64,000 bases of DNA, taken from assembly GCF_000827885.1 (NCBI RefSeq), contig NZ_JTKH01000013.1:1-64000 (forward strand), read 5' to 3'. This DNA comes from Vibrio renipiscarius. Lineage in GTDB: Bacteria > Pseudomonadota > Gammaproteobacteria > Enterobacterales > Vibrionaceae. Every line of letters begins with the position of its first letter. Positions within the stretch are counted from its first letter, which is position 1. This document shows positions 1 to 10,799 of this stretch, piece by piece. A program made the translations under genes and the position numbers. A model generated the notes under the pieces. It was given only the letters and a program-made list of their open reading frames with translations. It was not told where the DNA came from and made no database searches.

Positions 1-365
<365 letters not shown>

Positions 366-455
366 TACAACACCCAAGGGGTTTTGTAGGACTCAATGCA
401 AGAACATGATTGAATGTGTGTGAGAACATAAGACAGCTTTCCGAATTAAAGAATT

Positions 456-575
456 TGCTTGGCGACCATAGCGTTGCGGACCCACCTGATTCCATGCCGA
501 ACTCAGAAGTGAAACGCAATAGCGCCGATGGTAGTGTGGGGTTTCCCCATGTGAGAGTAGGACATCGCCAGGCTT
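456..575 (+). rRNA. rrf: 5S ribosomal RNA
   Basis: About 120 bases beginning TGCTTGGCGACCATAGCG and ending CATCGCCAGGCT, with complementary ends (TGCTTGGCG / CGCCAGGC) forming helix I. The internal block around 490-512 (CCATGCCGAACTCAGAAG) is the standard 5S loop. It lies between the 23S end and tRNA-Asp in an rrn operon. The ends are accurate to a few bases. Confidence 0.96.
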
Positions 576-643
576 TAAATTTCGTTTTTAGATAGACTAT
601 CTAGAAACAAAATGGACGCTTACTAAGGTAAGTTTGCCACTGC

Positions 644-720
644 GGAGTGGTAGTTCAGTTGGTTAGAATACCGGCCTGTCACGCCGGGGGTCGCGGGTTC
701 GAGTCCCGTCCACTCCGCCA
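644..720 (+). tRNA. tRNA-Asp (GTC)
   Basis: A 77-base cloverleaf with acceptor strand GGAGTGG pairing with CCACTCC, discriminator G and an encoded CCA end. The anticodon loop contains GTC (CCTGTCACG). It is the distal tRNA of the rrn operon, 69 bases after the 5S gene and just before a strong terminator. The reverse strand carries a well-known spurious ORF that is not a gene. Confidence 0.98.
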
Positions 721-730
721 CTATTTGAAG

Positions 731-762
731 AAGCCCTGCTAGTAATAGCAGGGCTTTTTTAC
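731..762 (+). terminator. rrn operon intrinsic terminator
   Basis: An 11-bp stem (AAGCCCTGCTA / TAGCAGGGCTT) with a GTAA loop, followed by a run of six T. It lies 10 bases after the tRNA-Asp CCA end, so it ends the rRNA operon transcript. Confidence 0.93.
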
Positions 763-950
763 GTCTGTCGAAAATTGAAGTGCTCTTCCGTTCAATGTCT
801 CTCCTTTCCATTTTGACAATACCATTCTCCTTTATCTCAAGACTTGTGTGCGAAGTTACATTATTTCGGATCGGTTTATTTGTTTGTTTCTATGTGTCCA
901 TAAAGATTGAAAGTGGCTAGAATGTAGCCATTGAATATATTGGGGGATTT

Positions 951-1340
951 ATGGGGCAACTTTCCATACTCGGCTTTATTGCACTCGGTGGGGCATTCGG
1001 TGCTTGTTCTCGCTATTTGGTCTCGGAGCTTTGCGTTGCGTTGCTAGGGCGTGGTTTTCCATACGGTACTTTGACGGTTAATGTGGTCGGTTCTTTCATC
1101 ATGGGCTTACTGATCGCGGCTTTTGAAAGTGAGGTCCTTGCTATCGAACCATGGCGCCAAATTATTGGATTGGGCTTTCTTGGTGCATTGACTACGTTTT
1201 CGACCTTCTCAATGGATAATGTTCTACTCATGCAGCAAGGTGCCTTTCTCAAAATGGGCCTAAACGTATTACTTAATGTGGTGTTAAGTATTTCAGCTGC
1301 GTGGGTTGGCTTTCAACTTTTGATGAAAGTTAACATGTAA
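951..1340 (+). CDS. crcB: Fluoride ion channel CrcB/Fluc
   Basis: A 129-aa, very hydrophobic protein with four predicted membrane segments, the size of a CrcB/Fluc monomer. Fluc proteins form dual-topology dimers that export fluoride. The family landmarks are present: GGAFGACSRY (13-22), GTLTVNVVGSF (39-49, including the pore Asn44) and the TTFSTFS stretch near residue 80, which holds the fluoride-track Phe residues and the central Na+ site. The start is ATG with GGGGGA just upstream. I see no fluoride riboswitch in the 190 bases before it. It is a single gene between the rrn terminator and the thiamine operon promoter. Confidence 0.95.
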   Translation: MGQLSILGFIALGGAFGACSRYLVSELCVALLGRGFPYGTLTVNVVGSFIMGLLIAAFESEVLAIEPWRQIIGLGFLGALTTFSTFSMDNVLLMQQGAFLKMGLNVLLNVVLSISAAWVGFQLLMKVNM

Positions 1341-1363
1341 TTAGTAATTGCGATGTGGTCGGC

Positions 1364-1399
1364 TTGGTTTCGTATCATTAATTGCTTATAATTTCTTCA
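1364..1399 (+). promoter_or_regulatory. Sigma-70 promoter of the thiamine operon
   Basis: The -35 element is TTGGTT (1364-1369), followed by 17 bases and a perfect -10 TATAAT (1387-1392). This predicts a start near 1399, exactly at the 5' edge of the TPP aptamer. The elements are read directly; the start site is inferred. Confidence 0.8.
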
Positions 1400-1401
1400 C
1401 T

Positions 1402-1487
1402 TGTCGGAGAGCCATTTGGCTGAGACCGTTTATTCGGGATCCGTAGAACCTGATCAGGCTAAGACCTGCGTAGGGAACAAGAGAAGA
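1402..1487 (+). promoter_or_regulatory. TPP riboswitch (THI element)
   Basis: Conserved aptamer blocks appear in order: GGCTGAGACC (1418-1427, pyrimidine-sensing arm), GAACCTGATCAGGCTAA (1446-1462) and GACCTGCGTAGGGAAC (1463-1478, pyrophosphate-sensing arm). The surrounding CTTGTCGG / CAAG sequences can close helix P1. It sits about 150 bases upstream of thiC in the sense orientation. I see no hairpin with a U-run between aptamer and thiC, so control of translation initiation or Rho access is more likely than intrinsic termination; that mechanism is inferred. Confidence 0.96.
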
Positions 1488-1624
1488 TCTTTACACCTAA
1501 TGTCCTGCTACATTCTGTGAAATCATCTCATTATCAGTGTTGCTCTATTTCTTAGTCTCACTCGATTCCTCTTGTCATATCGTTCCGCCAAGCATTTTTA
1601 TCCCATACGTTTTATAAAAAATGA

Positions 1625-3577
<1,953 letters not shown>

Positions 3578-3579
3578 TC

Positions 3580-4839
3580 ATGGTCGAAATATTGGTTCCA
3601 TCATCTTCGATAGAGCTAACGGCAGAGATTCAGCAAGCATTGTTAGTCGCTGAGAAAAATGGTTTTGTGATTGACCAAGTGACGTTGGGAGTAAGCTCAA
3701 CGTCACTCTTTGAGATAAACCTTGCGGATAAAAAATTTGTTGTTGGTACTGATTTTATTGGGTGTGACGATTGTGTTAGTGATTACTACCTTTGCTACAC
3801 AACACGGCAGAATGTGATTACAAACCCGAGCCAGCGTAATTCTATTTTGCTGGGGATCGTCGATGGCGATAGTGCTTTGGATATATGGCACCACCCTCTA
3901 GGGGATGAGGTTCGTGCTCTCTCTTATCCGATTCAGCCTCTCGATAATAATCAGAAAAAACGGCATCTCTCTTGGGTGCTGATTTTGCTTGGTTTAGATT
4001 TTCCTATTGAAGATTGCCTTACGCTTGCGCGAGCGATGATGAATGTTTCACGTGAAACATGGGCGTCGGATTTCACGCAATTTCCTCGTCCGGTATTAGA
4101 GGATCACCGGCTTGATATTCAAGTCGGTTGGTCAGCTCAAACTCGTATTCGCTCTTTTGCTCACATGCATAAACAGGAAATTGGACTCTATCCGGTAGTC
4201 GATAGTGTTGAATGGATTGAACGGTTATTAAAAGTGGGTGTGAAGACGGTTCAATTGCGGATAAAGAACGCAGATCAAAGCGATTTGGAAGCGCAAATAA
4301 AGCATGCGATTGATCTCGGCGAACAATATAACGGCCAAGTGTTTATCAATGACTATTGGCAGTTGGCCATTAAGCATGGAGCCTATGGCGTCCATCTTGG
4401 CCAAGAAGATATCGAGCAAGCAAATCTATCGATGCTTAATCAAGCGGGTATTCGCCTTGGACTATCTACGCATGGCTATTTTGAACTGCTTCGAATCAGT
4501 CAGGTAAATCCCAGCTATATTGCTCTTGGCCACATATTCCCGACGGCAACCAAAGTGATGCCTTCCAAACCACAAGGTTTGGTGCGGTTGGCTCTCTATC
4601 AGCGGCTTATTGACACAATCCCATATCATGATCAAAAAGGGTACCCAACCGTTGCGATTGGAGGGATTGATTTGACGACGGCGCCGGTTGTTTGGCGTTG
4701 TGGCGTTTCAAGTTTGGCGGTAGTTCGTGCGATTACACTAGCAAAAGACCCTGAATCTGTGTGCGTTCAATTTCGTCAAATTATGCAGCGAAAAACTTTT
4801 GAAGCTATTCGAGAACAGGGAGTGGAATATGTTGCCTGA
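3580..4839 (+). CDS. thiE: Thiamine-phosphate synthase ThiE with extra N-terminal domain
   Basis: A 419-aa protein whose C-terminal half (about 200-410) is a normal ThiE TIM barrel, joining HMP-PP and thiazole phosphate. Motifs seen are TVQLRIK, FINDYWQLAIKHGAYGVHLGQED, LGLSTH, YIALGHIFPTATK and VAIGGI. The first ~195 residues are additional to the ~210-aa E. coli enzyme. The segment LILLGLDFPIEDCLTLARAM (about 133-152) resembles the C-terminal helices of ThiD-type kinases, so a degenerate HMP-P kinase domain is possible, but I see no convincing kinase active site. A perfect parS site lies in codons 155-160. The gene starts 2 bases after thiC and its end overlaps thiF by 11 bases. Confidence 0.93.
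   Translation: MVEILVPSSSIELTAEIQQALLVAEKNGFVIDQVTLGVSSTSLFEINLADKKFVVGTDFIGCDDCVSDYYLCYTTRQNVITNPSQRNSILLGIVDGDSALDIWHHPLGDEVRALSYPIQPLDNNQKKRHLSWVLILLGLDFPIEDCLTLARAMMNVSRETWASDFTQFPRPVLEDHRLDIQVGWSAQTRIRSFAHMHKQEIGLYPVVDSVEWIERLLKVGVKTVQLRIKNADQSDLEAQIKHAIDLGEQYNGQVFINDYWQLAIKHGAYGVHLGQEDIEQANLSMLNQAGIRLGLSTHGYFELLRISQVNPSYIALGHIFPTATKVMPSKPQGLVRLALYQRLIDTIPYHDQKGYPTVAIGGIDLTTAPVVWRCGVSSLAVVRAITLAKDPESVCVQFRQIMQRKTFEAIREQGVEYVA
4044..4059 (+). other. parS: parS site (chromosome 1 ParB-binding site), inside thiE
   Basis: TGTTTCACGTGAAACA, a perfect 16-bp palindrome identical to the widely conserved bacterial parS consensus bound by chromosomal ParB. Here it is read as thiE codons 155-160 (N-V-S-R-E-T), in the family-atypical N-terminal domain. 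A second identical copy lies 3.7 kb away at 7713. Origin-proximal parS clusters are known for Vibrio chromosome 1, where ParAB1 anchors the origin at the old pole. Confidence 0.92.
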
Positions 4840-5596
4840 TTCGTTATTTGAGCGTTACCAAAGACAAATTGGTTTACTTGAGATTGGTGAGCGTGGTCAA
4901 GAATCGTTGATCGCTTCCCACATTTTAGTGATTGGATGCGGCGGATTAGGTTCTGCTGCAACACTTTATTTAGCCGCGGCTGGCGTGGGGCGATTGGTGT
5001 TGGTTGATGACGATGTACTTGAAGAGAGTAATCTGCAAAGGCAGGTTGCTTATCGTCAAACCGATCTTGGAAAAAGCAAGGTAGCAGCACTCACTGTTCA
5101 ATTGCAGGACCTTAATTCTAATGTAGCTGTCAGGACGCTCAATCAACGTTTATCTGATGAACAACTTGGACTAGAGATCATGCTCGCCGATCTTGTGTTG
5201 GACTGTTCTGATAACCTGACCACACGTCAGCAAGTTAATCGTCTTTGTTATCAGCAAAATAGGCCTTTGGTTTCTGCGGCAGCTATCGGCTGGCAAGGGC
5301 AATTTAGTGTGTTTGATTATAAGGATGAAGCACCATGTTATCGCTGCCTGATCCCATTTGATGAGATGCCGCAAAAGAGTAAGTGCAACGATATGGGTGT
5401 TGTTGGTCCGGTTGTTGGAACGTTAGGTAATTACCAAGCCTTGGCAGCGATTCAAAAATTGGCGACAGGACAATTTCTCGTCAAACCCAATCATTTGCAT
5501 CTATTCAATGGCCAGTCAATGGAATGGCAAACTATCGAGATAGTGCATGATCGTGAATGTCACGTCTGCGCGAATCTTAGAGAGGCGACTTTATGA
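4829..5596 (+). CDS. thiF: ThiS adenylyltransferase ThiF
   Basis: A 255-aa E1-like enzyme that adenylates the C-terminal Gly-Gly of ThiS during thiazole synthesis. It shows the nucleotide-binding VIGCGGLGS loop, the YQRQ and ESNLQRQ elements typical of ThiF/MoeB, and two Cys pairs for structural zinc (Cys170/173 and Cys244/247). I chose ATG 4829 because GGGAG precedes it and the protein then begins like other ThiF proteins (LFERYQRQIGL). An in-frame upstream ATG at 4799 would extend further into thiE. The stop overlaps the thiS start (ATGA). Confidence 0.96.
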   Translation: MLPDSLFERYQRQIGLLEIGERGQESLIASHILVIGCGGLGSAATLYLAAAGVGRLVLVDDDVLEESNLQRQVAYRQTDLGKSKVAALTVQLQDLNSNVAVRTLNQRLSDEQLGLEIMLADLVLDCSDNLTTRQQVNRLCYQQNRPLVSAAAIGWQGQFSVFDYKDEAPCYRCLIPFDEMPQKSKCNDMGVVGPVVGTLGNYQALAAIQKLATGQFLVKPNHLHLFNGQSMEWQTIEIVHDRECHVCANLREATL

Positions 5597-5802
5597 ATGT
5601 TATGACGATCTACGTTAATCAAACGCCGCAAGAGATAACCGGTGGAGGCAGTCTAGAGAACGTGATCAGTTTACTCGGTCTTCCACATCAAAGTTGCGTA
5701 TTCGCTATTAAAAATCAAGTTGTGCCGCGCAGTGTTTGGGCCAGCACTTTGCTATGTGAAGGCGATGAAATATCGCTGTTTCAAGCTATTGCAGGAGGCT
5801 AA
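5593..5802 (+). CDS. thiS: Sulfur carrier protein ThiS
   Basis: A 69-aa ubiquitin-like protein ending in Ala-Gly-Gly, the C-terminus that is adenylated by ThiF and turned into the thiocarboxylate sulfur donor for the thiazole ring. The start overlaps the thiF stop in an ATGA arrangement, and the thiG start follows 2 bases after the stop, which implies translational coupling. An alternative ATG three codons in (5602) is possible. Short, but identified by the Gly-Gly tail and its position. Confidence 0.95.
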   Translation: MNVMTIYVNQTPQEITGGGSLENVISLLGLPHQSCVFAIKNQVVPRSVWASTLLCEGDEISLFQAIAGG

Positions 5803-5804
5803 TC

Positions 5805-6569
5805 ATGTTAACTATCGCAGATAGAACGTTTCAATCACGCTTATTTACCGGTACCGGTAAGTTCTCAAATTCTAGCCTGATGGCACGCGCCATTGCTGCT
5901 TCGGGTTCGCAACTTGCGACGATGGCGCTAAGGCGAGTTGATATGAGTGACAAGCAAGACGATATATTGCTGCCTCTTATAACATCAGGCGTCAGCCTAC
6001 TACCGAATACCTCCGGGGCAAAAAATGCTAGAGATGCGGTTTTCGCTGCGCATCTTGCACGTGAAGCTCTTGGTACCAATTGGTTGAAATTAGAAATTCA
6101 CCCAGATCCTAAATACCTTATGCCGGACCCGATAGAAACGTTGGCGGCCGCAGAGCAATTGGTCAAAGATGGCTTTGTTGTATTGCCGTATTGTCACGCA
6201 GATCCTGTGTTGTGCAAGCGATTAGAAGAAGTAGGCTGTGCAGCCGTCATGCCGTTAGGGGCGCCGATTGGTTCCAATAAGGGGCTTGTGTCGCAAGACT
6301 TCCTTGAAATTATCATCGACCAGGCATCTGTGCCGGTTATTGTTGATGCCGGAATTGGGGCGCCATCTCATGCCGCTCGAGCGATGGAGCTGGGTGCAGA
6401 CGCTGTATTAGTCAATACCGCCATTGCTGCAGCAAGTAATCCTGTCGCTATGGCTATGGCGTTCAAACTAGCTGTTGAGTCTGGGCGTATGGCTTATGAA
6501 TCGGGTCTTGCCGGTCAAGTATCGCATGCTGTTGCCTCGAGTCCTTTGACTTCATTTCTGGATAACTAG
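5805..6569 (+). CDS. thiG: Thiazole synthase ThiG
   Basis: A 254-aa (beta/alpha)8 enzyme that condenses deoxyxylulose phosphate, dehydroglycine and ThiS thiocarboxylate into thiazole phosphate. Conserved blocks visible are FTGTGKF near the N-terminus, [31 protein letters not shown] (with the imine-forming lysine region), [13 protein letters not shown] and [20 protein letters not shown]. The length equals the E. coli protein (256 aa). It lies between thiS and thiH, and ThiG works in a complex with ThiH. Confidence 0.97.
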   Translation: MLTIADRTFQSRLFTGTGKFSNSSLMARAIAASGSQLATMALRRVDMSDKQDDILLPLITSGVSLLPNTSGAKNARDAVFAAHLAREALGTNWLKLEIHPDPKYLMPDPIETLAAAEQLVKDGFVVLPYCHADPVLCKRLEEVGCAAVMPLGAPIGSNKGLVSQDFLEIIIDQASVPVIVDAGIGAPSHAARAMELGADAVLVNTAIAAASNPVAMAMAFKLAVESGRMAYESGLAGQVSHAVASSPLTSFLDN

Positions 6570-6578
6570 GTTGATGTT

Positions 6579-7691
6579 ATGAGCTTTGTTGACAGGTTTA
6601 AGCAACTCAATTGGGATGACATTTCGTTATCTATCTATGCAAAAACGGCAGAGGATGTAGAACGTGCCTTAGCGAAACCTAAGCGTGATTTGGAAGACTT
6701 CAAAGCGTTGATTTCCCCCGCGGCGGAACCTTATTTAGAGCAGATGGCACAACAATCCTTTGCTCTTACTCGTAAGCGCTTCGGGCATACGATGTCGCTT
6801 TATATTCCGCTTTATCTTTCGAATTTATGTGCCAATGCGTGTAGCTATTGTGGTTTTTCTATGGAGAACCGGATTAAGCGACGCACGTTAACCAAGAGCG
6901 AAATTGAAGCCGAGGTTACCGCGATCAAAGCAATGAAGTTTGACAGCGTTTTGTTGGTGACTGGCGAACATGAAACGAAAGTGGGTATGAATTACTTCCG
7001 GGAAATGTTGCCGGCAATAAAGCCAAGTTTTAACTACTTAGCGATGGAAGTTCAGCCGCTCGAGCAGCAAGATTACGCCGAATTGAAAACGCTTGGGCTG
7101 GATGCCGTTATGGTATATCAAGAGACTTATCATCCCAGCACGTATGCGCAGCATCACTTGCGAGGCAATAAAACCAATTTTGAATTTCGCTTAGAAACGC
7201 CCGATCGTCTTGCGCAAGCCGGTATCGATAAGATTGGTATTGGTGCTCTGATTGGCTTGGAAGAGTGGCGTACGGATTGCTTCTTTGTCGCAGCGCATCT
7301 TGATTACTTAGAGCGCCGCTATTGGCAAACGCGCTATTCAATTTCATTTCCGCGTTTACGCCCTTGCGAGGGAGGCTTACAACCCAAATCGGTGATGTCG
7401 GATAAACAGTTAGTGCAATTGATTTGTGCTTATCGTCTGTTTAATCCACAAGTTGAGCTTTCTCTTTCTACTCGAGAGAGTGAAGTGTTTCGCGATAACG
7501 TATTGCCGCTTGGTATTACGGCAATGTCGGCCGCATCCAAAACTCAACCGGGTGGATATGCGTTAGAAGAGACTGAGTTGGAACAGTTTGAGATCAGTGA
7601 TGAACGCAGTGCGAGTCGTGTTGAAGCCATGATTCGTAGCAAGGGTTTTGATCCCGTTTGGCGTGACTGGCATTCCGCTTATTCTGGTTAG
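6579..7691 (+). CDS. thiH: 2-iminoacetate synthase ThiH
   Basis: A 370-aa radical-SAM tyrosine lyase that supplies dehydroglycine to ThiG, releasing p-cresol. The CxxxCxxC cluster motif is Cys84, Cys88 and Cys91 (CANACSYC). Other family blocks are LLVTGEHE and the C-terminal MSAASKTQPGGY. Use of ThiH rather than the oxygen-dependent glycine oxidase ThiO fits a facultative anaerobe. It is the last gene of the operon and is followed by a parS site and a terminator. thiD and thiI are not in the window. Confidence 0.97.
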   Translation: MSFVDRFKQLNWDDISLSIYAKTAEDVERALAKPKRDLEDFKALISPAAEPYLEQMAQQSFALTRKRFGHTMSLYIPLYLSNLCANACSYCGFSMENRIKRRTLTKSEIEAEVTAIKAMKFDSVLLVTGEHETKVGMNYFREMLPAIKPSFNYLAMEVQPLEQQDYAELKTLGLDAVMVYQETYHPSTYAQHHLRGNKTNFEFRLETPDRLAQAGIDKIGIGALIGLEEWRTDCFFVAAHLDYLERRYWQTRYSISFPRLRPCEGGLQPKSVMSDKQLVQLICAYRLFNPQVELSLSTRESEVFRDNVLPLGITAMSAASKTQPGGYALEETELEQFEISDERSASRVEAMIRSKGFDPVWRDWHSAYSG

Positions 7692-7712
7692 ATCTGATTG
7701 AGTGCGAGTGAG

Positions 7713-7728
7713 TGTTTCACGTGAAACA
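7713..7728 (+). other. parS: parS site (chromosome 1 ParB-binding site), downstream of thiH
   Basis: A second exact copy of the 16-bp palindrome TGTTTCACGTGAAACA, placed in the short gap after thiH. Its last base abuts the left arm of the operon terminator. Unlike the copy in thiE it is not coding. Two perfect copies of a 16-bp sequence 3.7 kb apart are not expected by chance, and their position near an rrn operon fits origin-proximal chromosome 1. Confidence 0.93.
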
Positions 7729-7753
7729 AAAAGGCTTCCGAAGGAAGCCTTTT
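7729..7753. terminator. Bidirectional terminator between thiH and aminopeptidase P
   Basis: An 11-bp perfect stem (AAAAGGCTTCC / GGAAGCCTTTT) with a GAA loop. T-runs lie on both flanks, so it can end the thiamine operon on + and the convergent peptidase gene on -. Confidence 0.88.
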
Positions 7754-7815
7754 CTATTAGCGCATGTGTTAACGAGCGCTATGAATTGTCGTTACTTATC
7801 TTATAGCGACAAATA

Positions 7816-9603
7816 TTAGTGACTCAGTGGTAGGGTTGCTTGACGTAGCCACGCCTGCACTTCGCCAGAGACTAACGGACTCAAATCATTCCATACTTTA
7901 TTGTGGTACTCATTTAGCCATGCAAGCTCTGGTCGCGTTAGCAAGTTCACATCAACGTTGCGAACATCGATTGGGCAGCGTGTCAGTGACTCGAAAGCCA
8001 AAACGGAGAAATCCCCTTGTGTTGGTTGCTCAATGACGAGCTCCAAGTTTTCAATACGGATACCAAACTGTTCAGCACGGTAGTAACCCGGTTCATTTGA
8101 TAACACCATGCCTTCAACTAGCGGAATATCAATTAAGCGTTTGGAAATGCTCGCAGGGCCTTCATGAACACTGAGGAAGTGGCCCACACCATGGCCAGTG
8201 CCATGGTCGTAGTCATACCCTTCGGCCCATAGATGTTGACGAGCAAGGGTATCAAGCTGGAAGCCACGAGTGCCTTGTGGGAAGCGTGCGCGTGCCAGAC
8301 CGATATGACCCTTTAAGGTTAGCGTAAATTGCCTAATCATTTCTGCACTTGGTTGGCCGATCGCAATCGTACGAGTAATGTCGGTCGTTCCATCTAAGTA
8401 CTGGCCGCCTGAATCAACTAAGTACAATGAATTTAAACTCAATTGACCTGGTGTAGGTTGGTTCTCATGATTGTAGTGACACATTGCAGCGTTGCCGCCT
8501 GCTGCTGAAATGGTATCAAAGCTAAGATCCATCAAACTAGGGTCTAGGCGACGAATCGCTTCCAGCTTATCTGCAAGCTGCGCTTCATCATGCAGATGAC
8601 CTTGTTCTACTTCATTATCTAGCCATGATAGGAACGTCACCATCGCGACGCCATCACGAACATGGCAGGCTTTCATACCCGCAATCTCGGTCGCGTTCTT
8701 AGATGCTTTTGGCATCAAGCAAGGATCCGCGGCGGTAATCACGGTCGCACCACTGTTTTCCAGTACCAACTTAAACCAAGCGTTACTGGTATTCGCGTCA
8801 AGCAGGACCTTAAATTGGCTTAATGCTTCTAAACGCTCTTGCAGTTGTTCTGGATGGTAAACGCGAACGCCTTGGCCAACATGCTGCTCAAAGTCTGCAG
8901 GGAGGCGGGTTGGGTCGAGGAAAAACTCCACTTGGCCGTCATTGTGCAAGATCGCGTGTGAGAGTAAAACGGGTAGGCGAGAGACATCAAGACCGCGTAA
9001 GTTAAGTAACCAGCAGATCGAGTCTAATGCGGTAATTACCGCGCTATCGCCCCCTTGTTTTACGACAATCGCCCCAATCTGTTCACGTTTACTGGCACTT
9101 GATTGACCAACTGCGTCCGTTGCCATTAAACGAACATCAGAGACAATGGCGGCAGGACGATCGAACCACAGTTCGTCGATTGGATTGCTGTCTAAAATGG
9201 TTAGGTGATGCTGCTTGGCCAGTTTAGCTTGAGCAGTTTCTAGCCACGCACCAGAATGCATACGTGGTTCGATGGCGACTTTTTTACCTGCTGAAACATG
9301 GTCAATAATCCAATCCAGTGCGGGTTCATTGATTAAGTGGCGGTACTCGAATAGCTCACCAGGTACTTGTTTGGTGACTTGAACGGTATAGCGACCATCA
9401 ACAAAAATCGCTGCTTTATCTTGAGTTACGACCGCTACGCCAGCTGAACCGGTAAATCCTGTGAGCCAATGTAAACGTTCATTGTGTTCAGGAACGTATT
9501 CACCCAAGTATTCATCTTCGTGAGGTACAAGTAGTGCATCAATATTGTGCTGAACAAGCCATTGTCTAATGGCGCTCAAACGCTGTTCAGTGTTTGTAAG
9601 CAT
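7816..9603 (-). CDS. Xaa-Pro aminopeptidase (M24B family)
   Basis: A 595-aa cytoplasmic metallopeptidase removing an N-terminal residue that precedes proline. Two creatinase-like N-terminal domains are followed by the M24 pita-bread domain. The dinuclear metal ligands are recognisable in LVDSGGQYLDGTTDITRT (two Asp), HGTGHGVGHFLSVHEGP (His), LSNEPGYYR (Glu) and GIRIENLELV (Glu). It is longer than E. coli PepP (441 aa) and has the three-domain layout of eukaryote-like aminopeptidase P1. The chosen ATG at 9603 has AAGGA 9 bases upstream; a GTG at 9633 would add 10 residues but lacks a good ribosome site. It converges on the thiamine operon. Confidence 0.93.
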   Translation of the reverse strand: MLTNTEQRLSAIRQWLVQHNIDALLVPHEDEYLGEYVPEHNERLHWLTGFTGSAGVAVVTQDKAAIFVDGRYTVQVTKQVPGELFEYRHLINEPALDWIIDHVSAGKKVAIEPRMHSGAWLETAQAKLAKQHHLTILDSNPIDELWFDRPAAIVSDVRLMATDAVGQSSASKREQIGAIVVKQGGDSAVITALDSICWLLNLRGLDVSRLPVLLSHAILHNDGQVEFFLDPTRLPADFEQHVGQGVRVYHPEQLQERLEALSQFKVLLDANTSNAWFKLVLENSGATVITAADPCLMPKASKNATEIAGMKACHVRDGVAMVTFLSWLDNEVEQGHLHDEAQLADKLEAIRRLDPSLMDLSFDTISAAGGNAAMCHYNHENQPTPGQLSLNSLYLVDSGGQYLDGTTDITRTIAIGQPSAEMIRQFTLTLKGHIGLARARFPQGTRGFQLDTLARQHLWAEGYDYDHGTGHGVGHFLSVHEGPASISKRLIDIPLVEGMVLSNEPGYYRAEQFGIRIENLELVIEQPTQGDFSVLAFESLTRCPIDVRNVDVNLLTRPELAWLNEYHNKVWNDLSPLVSGEVQAWLRQATLPLSH

Positions 9604-9756
9604 GGTCGTTAATCCTTCAAATAAATTGGTCACGCAAGCGTCGCTATAATGAAGAATAAGCTACTCCTTTTGCCGCATGGCTGCAAATATTAGCGAGCCC
9701 GTTTGCTGTATTTATTCTTCAGTAGGCTTGCGGTTTAAGCCTTTGTGATTTGTCCG

Positions 9757-10698
9757 TTATCGCAATGAATTCGTCTTCTCGGTTACCAATGAGCGTAACC
9801 ATGAAAGTGCCGGATCATTCTCGCGGTCGCGATGCCAAAATAGCGTATAAGCCATTGGTGGAAACTCGAGTGGCAACGGTAGAACGGTAAGGTTGTTTTG
9901 ACTGGCCGCGAGGTGGACAAAGTGACTTGGGGCTGTAAAAACAAAATCGGTGTAGCAGCATAAGCTCGCCGCGCTGTTGAAATCGGGCACCGTAACCGCG
10001 ATGTCTCGCTCCGCCCCCATATCTGCCAAACGGTAGTCGAGTAACCAGCGGTCATTGCCGTCACAGCGAACCTGTACATGGCGCTGCTTGAGATAATTGG
10101 CTAAGTTCCACGGTTGTGTCAGCGCAGGATGATCTTTGCGTAACAGGCACATCTGATTGTCGCGGTAGATTTCTTGTTCACAGATATCATGCGGAGGCAA
10201 CATAGTGAGTTTGGCATCATTGATGTCGATGTCTTTACCCGTAATACCTAAATCCAGCTCACCTCGTTGCAGTAGTGCAAAAGTTTGGTCGTTCCATGGA
10301 TGCGTGCTGATGGTTACATTGGGGGCTTGCTTAAAAATCTGTGGCAAGAAATGGGGCAAAATCAGTGGGTAGACACTTTCGACTGCGGCGATTTGAAAGC
10401 GGTAATCACTCGAACTAGGAGAAAACTGCTCTGGTTGAGTTAGCTGTTCTAACTGATGGATCAGGTTATCGAGCTTAGGTTTCAGAAAGAGTGTTTTGGG
10501 AGTGGCCGTTAAACCATGGGCATTACGAATGAACAGAGGGTCGTCAAATTGCAGGCGCAACTTGGCTAAGTTTTTACTTACCGCAGATTGAGACAAACAG
10601 AGTCGGTTGGCACTGCGAGTGACATTCAGTTCCTCCGTGAGTACTTTCAAGCAGACCAGCAAATTGAGGTCGATGCGGGCAAGTTTTTCAATGTTCAT
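9757..10698 (-). CDS. LysR-family transcriptional regulator
   Basis: A 313-aa regulator with an N-terminal winged HTH: RIDLNLLVCLKVLTEELNVT followed by SANRLCLSQSAVSKNLAKLR, the LeuO/NodD-like subgroup signature. The C-terminal part is a periplasmic-binding-protein-like effector domain. The start at 10698 is preceded by TTAGGA at the right spacing; an upstream in-frame ATG would place 17 poorly conserved residues in front. It is transcribed away from the adjacent MFS gene, the usual arrangement for a LysR regulator and its target. The effector is unknown. Confidence 0.9.
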   Translation of the reverse strand: MNIEKLARIDLNLLVCLKVLTEELNVTRSANRLCLSQSAVSKNLAKLRLQFDDPLFIRNAHGLTATPKTLFLKPKLDNLIHQLEQLTQPEQFSPSSSDYRFQIAAVESVYPLILPHFLPQIFKQAPNVTISTHPWNDQTFALLQRGELDLGITGKDIDINDAKLTMLPPHDICEQEIYRDNQMCLLRKDHPALTQPWNLANYLKQRHVQVRCDGNDRWLLDYRLADMGAERDIAVTVPDFNSAASLCCYTDFVFTAPSHFVHLAASQNNLTVLPLPLEFPPMAYTLFWHRDRENDPALSWLRSLVTEKTNSLR

Positions 10699-10724
10699 TG
10701 CTATTCCTAATGAGAATATCTTGA

Positions 10725-10749
10725 ATGACTTAATGTCATTGGATGTCAT
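10725..10749. promoter_or_regulatory. Possible LysR operator between the regulator and MFS genes
   Basis: Inverted repeat ATGAC-N5-GTCAT (10725-10739), followed by another GTCAT in direct repeat (10745-10749), in the ~100-bp divergent intergenic region. Its position is right for a LysR-type operator, but the arms are short and no binding consensus is known for this regulator. Confidence 0.35.
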
Positions 10750-10799
10750 ATCTAGCCTAACTTACACTTAGGGAAATTTCATCCACTAATGGTTTTGTT

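Noticed and set aside
623..811. Minus-strand 62-aa ORF over tRNA-Asp
   Set aside because: It contains the WTGLEPATPGVTG string produced by reading tRNA-Asp backwards, a known annotation artefact.
760..950. Fluoride riboswitch before crcB
   Set aside because: I could not find the conserved crcB-motif pseudoknot sequence in the upstream region.
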